Source: Saccoglossus kowalevskii
Taxonomy: Eukaryota; Hemichordata; Enteropneusta; Harrimaniidae
DNA: 42,704 nt
Direction of reading: 5' to 3'
Assembly: GCF_000003605.2 (NCBI RefSeq)
Contig: NW_003143794.1
Coordinates: 940,560 to 983,263, forward strand
The notes beneath the pieces were generated by a model. That model was not told the DNA's origin. It saw only the letters and a list, made by a program, of their open reading frames with translations, and searched no databases. The translations under genes and the position numbers were made by a program. Positions 31,401 to 41,723 of the stretch are shown here, one piece after another. Every line of letters begins with the position of its first letter. The first letter of the stretch is position 1.

Positions 31401-34400
31401 TTAGTAGCTGTTCTCTCAATTCACCAATTCTGCATTTGACATGAAGGTGATCTGAATCAGATTTCAACCCCTTGAACGGCATACCGGTAATGTCAGTTTC
31501 AATAATAACTTGATTGACATCAGTTGCCTTAGAAAGTGGTTAGTTGATCTGCAGAGGGCTGCATGGTGTCTTAGCCAACAATTGAGCTCTGCAGACCTTG
31601 GTTTAGACTAAACATGTGCTGCATTTAGCTTCCACATATCTGAAACAGGTCTGTGGCCGCTCTAGGAAGATCTTTCAGTTTGGTAACAGGTTTTGCATAT
31701 ATTTTTCAGTAATTTCTTTTTTAATTCTGGATCTGGACATAATTTCCCATTTTCTACAGATACTGATCAACATTTTTGAAAAGATATGAGAACAATTATG
31801 TGGCTTTATTCTGTGAAAGGTGACAAGTAGCTTACAATGAGAACTGCTCTGATCATAAATAGATTTTAACTACCAATCATCCGTATTGTTTTTTGCACGT
31901 TAGAAAATTCACACATTCAGAATATACTTACCTGTGGGAATAGCCAGCAATATCTGATATTTTACTGGATAAATTAATAAGACTTGAAAAACAGAATATC
32001 AAATACATGGATACAAAGGATACCTATAAAAGATAAACAACATCTGTGGTGGGACCTGATAGTGAGAAGAATGCAATATGTGTTTTTTTGAACAAAATGT
32101 GGTTTTGAAACACATAGAATTATGACATCACTTGCACTAAAGCAAAAAGAATGATGTCATCACTTGCAATGAAACACAAAGAAATATGACATCACTTTCA
32201 TTAAAATACAAAGAATTATGACATCACTTTCATTAAACACAAAGAATTATGATATCACATGGAAAATTGTAGATGAAATACTTACTGCACTGATAAGAGA
32301 ACTAAGTTCAGTTGGTGTCAGGTGATCATAAACACCAAGAAATATAGGAATAGATATGATCAGATAACTGAGAATGCTTCCAATATAATTAAACATATTC
32401 ACAGAAACTGTAAATACACATAAAAGCACAAAAATTACTTGTGTCTTATTTCCATACTCAAATGATAACACATTTTCAGGGATTAAAATCATAGTTATAC
32501 AACTCCTTGATCTCCATTTCCAGACATCAAAATGCAAAAATCGATATCCCTTCAACAATTTTTTGCAAAAAATGTACAGACTTTTTGTTCGGAAGTAGTG
32601 AGTCATAACTGATGCTTGACGAAGGTTTGTTGACAAAGTTATTTACAGCAACAAGTGTTGTTTAGATACAATCTGTTATAAAATTTGATGTAGATAGACA
32701 GGTTAGTTAACTTTAAAGTTACGGTTATCAGCCACATCCAAATAATTTTTATATCATGGGCATGGTTATACAATAATGTTTGATACATAAACAAGCAATG
32801 GAACATAACATGAATAGTCACTCACAGTTCAGCCACAGATCCCAATTTATAAGCGTTTGCTGAACATTTAACAAGTTATGTAGTTTTCTGTTGGTTTTTT
32901 CTGCTTCCAATTCTTCTGCTCTGAAGAAAGCTATAGCTTCAGAATTTACTCTGATCTGCATATGACGAAACCTGGTAACCAGTAAAACAATTTGAAAGTA
33001 TTATAAATAATTTTTATTTGTTAAGATTAGGTATTATTATCAACTCAACGATATAGATTTATTTTGTTAAATCAAGGTTTATTTATCTCTCCAAAACTAC
33101 CCTGTTTACATTCTGCATAGTTGCTGGTTGGAAGAACCAGTCGTTCGCACTTGAAGGTAAAATAACATCATTGTTTACTACTATGTGCTTCTGTTAATAA
33201 AACAAACTTTAGGCAATTGCGAGCATGTGTTATCACAGTTATCACACACTTGCATGCTGGTTGGCATGTAATTCCTGGAACAACTCTGTGAAAACCCTGT
33301 GAAAAAAGTACCTATTATGCATGGCATTTCAACCTAAAACCAATTAGGTCTGTGCATTTTCTCATGGCATCTATGCACCAAGTTTTATTGAAATCCAACC
33401 AAGTTCTTGAGAAATTTAGATACATTTTTTCTCTGCTTATTAGTTCTTTTGGCATGCTATGATTCTATTCATTGCATTGCATAACACTGAATACAAGTCA
33501 TTGTCAATGACATGTCCCCGTTCCGTTCATATTTGAGTGACATATACATTCAAAGCAGATCATGACCGAAATGCACCTGCATATGTACAACACATTGTAC
33601 TAAATATGAACAAAATCCATCCATGCATGACTGAGATCCGGTTCCGGAATTGTGAAAATACGTGATTTTGATGCATTTTCGGCCTTAAAATGGCCATCAT
33701 TCAGCTATTGTTAAGCGGATCATGAAACAAATGCACATATCTATTTGTGACATGATTTACCATGTGTGTGTGAAGTTTGAACTTGATCAATCCAGACATG
33801 TCTTGGATACGAATCCAAAACTGAATTCTTTAAAACAAAATGGCCGCCAGTCGGCCATTTCGAACTTGATCCGGAAAAAAAAATGACGTGCATCAAGGTC
33901 CTATTATGTTTAATGTATGTACCAAATTTGAACAAAATCCATCCATGCATAACTGAGATCCGGGTCCGGAATGGTGAAAATGTGTGATTTTGATTCATTT
34001 TCGGCCTTAAAATGGCTGCTATTCGGCTATCGTTAATCGGATCATGAAAAAAATGCATGTGCATATGTCCCATATAATGTGTGATGTATGAGTGAAGTTT
34101 GAACTTAATTGATCCATGCATGTTCGAGATACAGGTGATCACGGACGCACGCATGGACGCACGCACGGACGCACACATAGCAAAACATAAGTCCAAACGG
34201 GGACTAAAAAGGATATTCTCCACACCGATATTGTTACACCTGTTTCTGTGTAGTGAGTGTTTATAACTACCTAGTATTTGTTTACAGAAAATAAAGAGTC
34301 CTGACTCAACTGTATGCCATACCTGAATATTCCCTCATTTTTTTCTTGTTTGAAAGTGAGGTCGACCACAGGAGACATGATGAACTTATTGATGATGGTT

Positions 34401-37400
34401 CCAAGTATAAAATATGCATAAATAGCAACAGGACCAATCCAACCGGTACTGTCAAAATAGTCATACACATTGTAATTCAAATTGTGGAAAAAATAAATAC
34501 ATCATAGAATAAATCCAGTTACCATATTTGCTCTATTACTAGTAATAGTGCTCACAAAGGACAGAGTTATGTACATACAGTAAATGCATTTTTCTAATAC
34601 AGCAAATTTGATATATCATTTTTAGTTTTATTCCCATTAATTTTTTTGATAGCATCAGTATTACGGTAATCTGAATAATTATTGCATTTTAAATACATTG
34701 TATACTTTACATTTTAAACATATTCTCAACTGTAGTGCTTTATTGAATTTGAAATAACAACAGACATGTGGTGATCAATGTTTACACGTATAGTTATAGA
34801 TATTAAAAATATGCTCAAACACAGAACAGAAATAGACCAATAGTAATGTATATACAAGTAATTATAAAAACATCAATAATGAAATTAAACTAAAAATAAA
34901 ATAAAGAAAAGAAATTATGATGCAAGTGCACATGCATTTTAAATGTGAACTTACCTTTCATAACACTTCCATGTATAGTATCCAATTGTAAAAGGAGATA
35001 TGAGAATCACTGCAATACACTGACTGAATTGTCGACAAAGTCTGTCAACATCCTGTGTTATTCTTTGATCTCTGTTGAAGAACAATCATGAACTCTATAT
35101 TATTAACTATGGACTATCATATTTTTATCGATTCAAAATGAGATTTAAGATGAAATAGATGGCACAATGAAAGACAATCCTGAACAAGTTGGTATTAAAT
35201 CTTGGGGTAAGTTTTCTGTTGATGATCAACTACTGATATATTAATTATGATATGATAGTAATATTTTGTATTATTATACATCTGCCACCCTAACGCCATT
35301 ACAGTGTGTCGTAATTTTGTGGTATTTTATGGGGTATTTTTATCCTACCATATTAGGAAATGCGAATTCCAAATATGGAATGATTACGCACGTAAGCGTC
35401 CACTAATAATAAAAACAAACATGGTTGCCACCAGCTGTACTGTCTTCATGCATACTTTAAGGTATCCTCGTAGTAATCTTATTATTATTGGCAATTGCAA
35501 TAAGTTAAAAAGAAAGAATGGATAAACTGTGAAAGCAATCTGATCTAAAGTATTGAAGTTGATAATAACAGAACAAAAATAATAATAAATTGATTGCATA
35601 TTCATGAAAGAGACAACAATTAGTATGTTAATTAGGTAATTAATATGCACATAATTTTGACTCTAAAGTAGTTATCCCCAGAAAAACTTACAATTGGCTT
35701 ATTATTATGCAAATTAACTATTTAATATGCTATAAACGCAATACATTTCAGTCAGACTTTACTTTCCAATACAAGTGATCACTCAACTCATCTATCAATT
35801 TCTCAAATCAAGACCCAGAAGAGCTAATCATAACTTTCCCAATCCATGCTATTTTAAACAGATTTTGATAGCATAGCTTCCCTAATCACCTGCGCATTAC
35901 TGTGGTCAGGAGAGCCAGTTTTAGCTCTCAGATTAAGCAACTGTGAACGCATATACATGTATCAGTTAGTATTTTCCAATGAAACACTAAATTTATTAAA
36001 TTCATAAATATATCAAGTAAATTGGGCAAGTACAAATGATACAAATGTTGCATGATAACCCCAAATAAACAAGATAATTGAATATCTGATAATACTTACA
36101 CATTGTCAATATTACTCTGTAACATTACATTGAGTTGGTAATAAACAAACTTTTTGAAGTATTTATTGTGAAGCCATGATGTTAAATACTGTCGCCAAAA
36201 CAAATACAAAATATCACACAGGTATTGGTTTGCACTTCTTGCCTAAAAATATCAACAATATCATTAAGTTTTATGGACCATCAAATTACTGTGATTTATA
36301 ATAAAAAGAAATCAAATACTATTATAAAGCTTATCCCATTGTCTAGTTTGAATTTTGCAAAGCATGATGGGCAAATAATAACAATGGAGATCTCTAAGCA
36401 CTGGTTTATATTTCATACTGTATCTTTATCTCAACATTCATAAATCACAAATGTTATCCTTATTAGTAGACCAGCTAAAGTCAGATAAGAAAATTAGATA
36501 AGCTGAGACAATAAAAGAAAACTACGGTACTGTACAGTGTTTTTATAACCTCGTAGCTCAGTCATGCAGTCAAAATATTTTAGACAAAACATTGTAAGAC
36601 AGAAGAAAATTACAATTTCCAGGTTATATGCAAACAAGCTGCCTTAATCATTGCAATCCGAAATAAAAAAACACAGATATTTAGCTTCAGGAAAAAATGT
36701 ATACTCACTATTGCCACGGCGATTATAAGATACAATGACTTTGGCACCAACTCTTTGAACCCCTCCTCATCTTTCTCTCCTAACACTGCATAGTACTGAC
36801 TGGGTATCAATCCTACCCAATAAATTATAAATTGTTCTAAAAAACAAACAATAAAAACATGCAGACATAAGAAGTGTTTATTGTAAATTTTGTCATATTT
36901 TTTAATAATACTGAGCCAGAATGACCTTTGTGCACCAAATATACACACAATGGTTGAAATGATACAATGTACTGTCAATGCATATGTAAACAGTAGACAG
37001 CCATATATGTGTGTTACATGACAGATGATTTGGGACAATAATTGTGTTCGCACACAGCTCTTAGCACGGGCTAAGAGGTCAAAAACAGCCTGCACTAAGA
37101 AAATGTGTGTTTACAACTTAGTACGAACTAAGAAATTGCAATCTAAATCAGACCTGATTTTAAGACATGGTCTAGACCCTAATTGTGCAATATCTCGTGG
37201 TATACCCGCCTTCGGCGGGGGTTATTGCTTAAGTAACTGTATGTTGTCCTGTCACATGCATGAAAGGATCTGGGCATAGCTGATATGCAAGCATATGGGA
37301 TTTGCTTTAATTTTAGCCCCTGCTAGAGTGTAGCCTGAACACAACTAATGACATAAATTGAATCATTTTGATATGGAATATCTCATGAGGACCTTGGCTT

Positions 37401-39116
37401 AGTTCCAGGCCTAGCAGTTGAAAATTGAAAAATAATATCAGCTTACAATAATATAACCCTTGCTCAGTATTTACAATGATTAAACAATATGAACAAATTG
37501 GTGAAAAATCCAGCTCATGGTGATTTAATGCCCCCCCCCCCCCCACGAAAACATGTATGTAGATCAACTATCATAACCTTGATAATGTCATATAATAATT
37601 TGAGAAAGAATAAAAATGACATGAGAGAACATGAAATTTGCAAGTCATGTCTTGTAGAAAATGGCAGATAGAATGAGAAATACAAGAAAAGAATAAAAAA
37701 TAAATAAAGTTATTATTAAATATATACAGAAGATTGCATTATTTTCATAATGTGCACACAAAAAAATATTTTAGGAAACTTTAATTTACTGCATAAGCTA
37801 TCATTGTATGCAGATTTTGAGTTCCTGTAAGTATATTTTTCATTTGCAGTCAGTTGCTGTCAAGATATTAAAGTACTAATCTTGTAATATACTTCCCACA
37901 ATCCTGTTCAACATAATTCAACATCACTACTTTTTTGTATAAACATTGAAGTCTATTTTTCAAATGCAGTTACATTAGATTCGTGTGGGAGTGTAATATT
38001 AGCCAAGTTCCGGAACATTTTATGTGAACAAACAATAACAAAATAATAAATCAGGAATACTCATGAAAACCTGCCAAAAAACATGTACAATGTATAAAAA
38101 ATAAACTTTTTTCAATATTAACGACTCCTGTTTTATTTTTTATTTTTTTTATGATTATGAATGAATCTTGAAGATTTCGGAACATAAAGCACAATCTCAA
38201 ACCATAGACCTTTTATAAGTATTATGCGAAAATAAACATAATAATATATACAATAAAAATGGAAAAAGCATGTATGTATGTAATATCCAATGTAAGCGCA
38301 TCTCAAATAGAAGTGAACATTGCAAGTGTTGTATCTGGAATAATTTAACTCTTATCTGGTTATGTCAAAATACACAAGACTGGCTGGTTTAGAGCTAAGT
38401 ATGACATATTTTTCCTGTGGAAAACACATGTAATGTACATAAGCGCATACACTTCTAATAGAGAAAATACAGTAGTTCCCTATAGAACTTTCCAACTATT
38501 ACTGGTGGTTAATATTTTACAATTCAGTGATCCTTACGCATCAGTGATACAATGACAAGTAAGACAACTAGGAGAACACTGACAGACTTCCATCTTGGAA
38601 ACATTATCTTTAACAGACACCAAAATCTCTTCACAAAAAGCCAGTCACATTTGTAGCTGTAAAAAGAAAAAAAAAGTATATTAACTTTGAATTAACTTTA
38701 CCCAACTCAAAAAATAAAACTGATGTAATTTATATTATTTTTAAGGATGCAGAAAGTTGAATAAGATATTATTTATTTATTTATTTATTTATTTATAATA
38801 AGTTATCATCCTTTTGTTTTCATTGTAGATTTATTTAGTAAATTTATTCTAAATTAGTAAAATTTACTAAAAGTAAATTTATTGACTAATATTGTTTCTT
38901 TTTCGTCTGCTCTCCTAAAGGGTCACACAGTCAATGACCTCAATGAACAACAAATCTCGATCTTTAAACAGTTGACCCAATTCCTGATCATATTATTTAT
39001 ACCGTGCAAGCATGGGGGTAACTTTCTTTCAGCCCAGTTATGATGTAGAAAAAGTTAACCTTGGTAACCCACCTTTGTGGAGCAGAGGAATCTTTGCTAG
39101 AGCAACACGCAACCAT
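28429..39116 (-). CDS. ABCD4: ABC transporter of the ABCD4 type (13 exons)
   Basis: Exons in coding order: 39116-39073 (uncertain), 38656-38538, 36836-36709, 36242-36100, 35071-34955, 34448-34323, 32971-32826, 32407-32286, 32023-31932, 31429-31179, 30524-30322, 29331-29112, 28643-28429 (stop 28431-28429). All are in phase: 1926 nt, 641 aa (human about 606). The product is a half-transporter: an N-terminal membrane domain ([58 protein letters not shown]), a linker, and one nucleotide-binding domain with Walker A GSTGSGKT (445-452), signature LSPGEMQ (549-555), Walker B/D-loop ILDEATSA (571-578) and H-loop SVGHR (H603). ABCD4 moves cobalamin from lysosome to cytosol with LMBRD1 in mammals. The linker (about 346-415) is longer and more acidic than I recall for human. 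Dimerisation is expected from the family. Confidence 0.96.
32108..32259. repeat. 31-32 bp minisatellite, five units
   Basis: Five degenerate units of AACACAAAGAATTATGACAT plus CACTTTCATTA. TGACATCA occurs in units 1, 3 and 4, and unit 2 has TGATGTCATCA. It lies in the ABCD4 intron between exons 8 and 9, ending 27 bp from the exon 8 donor side. TGACATCA resembles an ATF/CREB-type site, but the spacing looks like a satellite and no function is claimed. Confidence 0.85.
33480..34207 (+). mobile_element. Dispersed element with Helitron-like terminus, opposite orientation
   Basis: The right end reads GTCCAAACGGGGACTAA (CTAA at 34204-34207), the same terminus as copies A and B in the other direction, but the hairpin just inside it has decayed. 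Inward is a GGACGCACGCA-rich tract, then two units with 'CCATGCATGACTGAGATCCG' and a near-perfect ATGGCCGCCAGTCGGCCAT (33840-33858). A 160-residue open frame on the minus strand here comes from the repeat and looks non-genic. It lies in the ABCD4 intron between exons 6 and 7. Confidence 0.6.
35270..35430 (+). repeat. Dispersed repeat, copy 3 of 3
   Basis: Contains CCATATTAGGAAATGCGAAT, GGAATGATTACGCACGTAAG and 'CTAATAATAAAAACAAACATGGTTGC', in parallel with 22500-22670. It lies in the ABCD4 intron between exons 4 and 5. Confidence 0.8.
37205..37219. repeat. GC-rich hairpin in AT-rich intron
   Basis: CCCGCCTTCGGCGGG forms a 6-bp GC stem with a 3-base loop inside the ABCD4 intron between exons 2 and 3. 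It stands out against the surrounding AT-rich DNA and is probably the end of an interspersed element. The flanks 37025-37150 carry several 'CTAAGA'/'TCTTAG' inverted words. Confidence 0.55.
37531..37544. repeat. Poly-C tract
   Basis: Fourteen consecutive C's in the ABCD4 intron between exons 2 and 3. Confidence 0.95.
38768..38796. repeat. (TTTA)n microsatellite
   Basis: About seven units of TTTA in the first ABCD4 intron, about 110 bp upstream (in gene sense) of the exon 2 acceptor. Confidence 0.95.
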
Positions 39117-39564
39117 CCTGACAACATCTGTAAGTTCAGCGGTCAAGTCAAATCAGCTGACCTCATGGTGGGCGTGGCCACATTTGGCGGATGGATATAT
39201 CTATGGACGTGCTTGGCACTATCCCGATTCAACTTTGATCTGAATTTATATATAAATTACACTTTTAATATATTGATAACAGTTTTCTTGATGTAAAACA
39301 AAAACTCACCAATACGCTCATCAATAATCGTTAGTGACTGTAAGAAAAATAGACACGATTTACTTTATCCGCGGTGTAATCCAACAACATCCGGCAGTGT
39401 CGTTCGTAACTTCCGGGTGACGCTTTTTTTTGATCGACACATGTTCTACCAGGTAAAATGTAACTGTTTGAGTAAATGTTTATTTTTGTTAATGACCCCT
39501 ATTAACGCAAGCCGTGCCATGATCGACTGTATTGAATTTTTTAAGGTTGAAATATTTAAACACC
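39117..39564. promoter_or_regulatory. Head-to-head spacer of ABCD4 and APMAP, likely bidirectional promoter
   Basis: The two genes diverge here with 448 bp between their modelled start codons. The core 39360-39430 is less AT-rich and has several CpG steps (TCCGCGG, CATCCGG, GTCGTTCG, TTCCGGGTGACG). ACTTCCGGGT is close to an ETS-type site, common in divergent housekeeping promoters. A minus-strand donor at 39309-39308 (TTG|GTGAGT) may end a non-coding first exon of ABCD4; the acceptor before the coding exon would be at 39129-39128 (CTTACAG). No TATA box is evident. Promoter activity is inferred from position and composition. Confidence 0.5.
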
Positions 39565-40236
39565 ATGTCCGTAGTCGAAGGCGGTGTCAGACATCGACAG
39601 GTTACCGGAGAAGCGGGGCCAGATGTTGATGAAGGTCAGATATACCAAGAAGATAGATACAGCTCCTTGCAAAACACCAAAAAAGACAACGAACAGGCTA
39701 AAACTGGGTAATTTTTTTCAAGTGCACTTTCCCATTGTTATTTCTCATTTTTCATTCATATTTTTTATTATTAAAAATTACAATCCCCGGATTATATTTG
39801 ACAATTTAAAAACATAATATTTTTAATATAATAATAATATTAAAAAGGTAATCGTATGTTTTCAAATATTATAGATTTTCATGTGGAGGAGTCTTTATAA
39901 TCACTTGTGTTGCTGTGGCAATAACTGCTATTATTATTGCTTGTCTGCCATCACCAATAAAACCAGTTACTTTCAGGTAATGTCTTGTCATTAATTATTT
40001 TAATTAATTTAATGTATTTTTAAATATTTCATTTATGTGATATTGTTAAAATTTACCTAATATTTCAATTCACTGCCAATATTTAATATTTTATAAAGTT
40101 TTTAATTTCTGTAATTTCAGTTTGCCTGACCCACCAGAATTTGTGGGAGTGCTAGCACCGAATAACAAATTGCAAGATGCCAAGAAACTTTTTGATGGTG
40201 AAATAACTGGACCGGAGTCACTTGAGTTTCATGATG
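39565..40236 (+). CDS. APMAP: APMAP-like protein, N-terminal exons (partial)
   Basis: Exons 39565-39707, 39875-39976 and 40121-40236, all GT..AG and in phase; the gene continues beyond the window. The 120 visible residues begin with a hydrophilic cytosolic-type tail (MSVVEGGVRHRQ...), then one membrane segment at about 53-72 (VFIITCVAVAITAIIIACLP), then PPEFVGVLAPNNKLQDAKKL and GEITGPESLEFHDG. The last two match the start of the beta-propeller in adipocyte plasma membrane-associated protein, of the strictosidine-synthase-like/paraoxonase-like group. Family members are type II membrane proteins with a lumenal or extracellular propeller and reported arylesterase activity. The catalytic part is not in the window. 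The start ATG has A at -3. Confidence 0.93.
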
Positions 40237-40477
40237 GTAAGTTATGAATGATTCTAACCCTGTTAGAGGGTCTATGATTCTACATATACTGCTTAGGTAT
40301 ATTACGTATATATTACATATATGGAAGATTCTTCATATATAATAATAATAATAAAAATATCTTTATTACACCATAATGAATAATGACAGTTCATCTACAG
40401 TTGAAGTAATAAAGTATATAAAAGTAGAATACAAGACAATAAAAACAACAGATCTATAAAAAAGTACAATGAAGTTT

Positions 40478-41100
40478 TTAGTTCCTGTTCGACCGAAAAC
40501 TTATGGGACTTATGGATTGACCTCTGTGTGTGCGTGCATCCATGTGTGCATCTGTATCTTAGACATGCCTGGACCAATTACATTCAAACTTCACACATAC
40601 ATCATACATAATATTATACATATGCACATCAATTTGTTTCACAATCTGATTCACGATAGCCGAATGACAGCCATTTTTGTACTGAAAAATCATCAAAATC
40701 AAGTATTTTTCTGGTGTTTACAGATGGATTTTGTTCAAACTTGGTATATACATTGGACATTATAGGACCTTGATGCACATTTTGTTTTTCAGAAAAGATT
40801 CACTGGCGGCCATTTTTTGTTAATGGTTCTAGTGCCATATCTCTGACTTGCTGTGACTGATTATGCTCAAATTCTAAATATTCATTAAACATAATGTCAT
40901 AGATATACAAATATATTGGTTTGACGATCCTATTAAAAATGGCCGAATGGTGGCCATTTTTATGCTAAAAACTCATCAAATATCAAGCATTTCAGGCATT
41001 TATGGATGGATTTTGTTCAAACATGGTACATATATTAGATATTACGGGTTCCTGATGCAAGTAATTTTATTTTTCAAATTGGATTCAAAGTGGCTGAAGT
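40478..41100 (-). mobile_element. Dispersed element with Helitron-like terminus, shortened hairpin
   Basis: TTAG at 40478-40481 is followed by TTCCTGTTCGACCGAAAACT, a shortened form of the hairpin in copies A and B. The body has 'GTGTGTGCGTGCATCC', then units of about 140 bp with 'GATGGATTTTGTTCAAAC' and ATGGCCGAATGGTGGCCAT at 40939-40957. It lies in APMAP intron 3. The right boundary is approximate. Confidence 0.55.
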
Positions 41101-41131
41101 ATGCTAAAGACAAACAAGGCTTGAGGAAAGA

Positions 41132-41632
41132 GTGGAGAGTGGCACTGAATTGTCAGAAACCCATGATAAAAAGAGTGTGTTTATAAAAGATTTCATGACA
41201 GTTATTCAAGCATTGAATGAAAATAACCACAGTACATTTGAAAACCTTGCAAGTGCCTACCTTACAGGCCTACTGTCATGTTTTTCAACTGCTAGGAATG
41301 TAGTTGATGTTTTTGATCGATATGATCAATGAAGTGAAAGGTACAGAGAGTGGATTTCAGAATGAAGAAATAACCGAGAAAGTCACCTCACATAGTACAG
41401 TGGATGCAACACAAGAAGTGACTGATACACGTATCACATTACATGCAACAAAAACAGACAATGATTGCAGAGAGAATGGCATAATGTTTGTTCTCCAGAT
41501 ACAGATGTTCTTGTGATATTGGTACATTTCTTCCAAAAGTTACATCATGTTCAGTCTCTATGGTTCAAAACTGGTCATACAACTGTCAAAAAACAGCGGT
41601 ACATTCCAGGACTGATCAAGTTTAAAGGATGA
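41132..41632 (+). pseudogene. Decayed fragment of an invertebrate multicopy protein family (EADTR / SPDTDV type)
   Basis: Three frames in turn read like one protein: TFENLASAYLTGLLSCFSTA and NVVDVFDRYDQ (to 41332), then TDTRITLHATKTDNDCRENG (frame +1, about 41421-41480), then SPDTDVLVILVHFFQKLHHV and WFKTGHTTVKKQRYIP (about 41496-41610). This order, 'VFDRYD', 'HEEADTRxxLHA' and 'SPDTDV', is one I know from uncharacterised multicopy proteins in many invertebrate genomes, whose repeated aspartates resemble those of nuclease-like folds. Here the HEEADTR motif has decayed and the frame is broken at least twice, so it is dead. It lies in APMAP intron 3 between two repeats and probably came with mobile DNA. 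Confidence 0.65.
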
Positions 41633-41723
41633 TTGTTGTCCTGTATTCGGCCATATGCACATGCATTGTTTTATTATCCAATCCATGATGATCAAAGAGT
41701 AGCTACATGTGTATTAACAAACT

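Noticed and set aside
33741-34223. 160-residue open frame on the minus strand
   Set aside because: It lies wholly within a dispersed repeat; its residues come from the GCACGGACGCA tract and the ATGGCC hairpin units.
36610-37095. 161-residue open frame on the minus strand taken as one exon
   Set aside because: Only 36709-36836 is ABCD4 coding sequence; the rest runs through the donor on one side and the acceptor on the other into intron.
39012-39296. 94-residue + strand open frame near the ABCD4 start ([16 protein letters not shown]...)
   Set aside because: It looks protein-like in composition but overlaps the better-phased minus-strand first exon, has no partner exons and matches no family I recognise.
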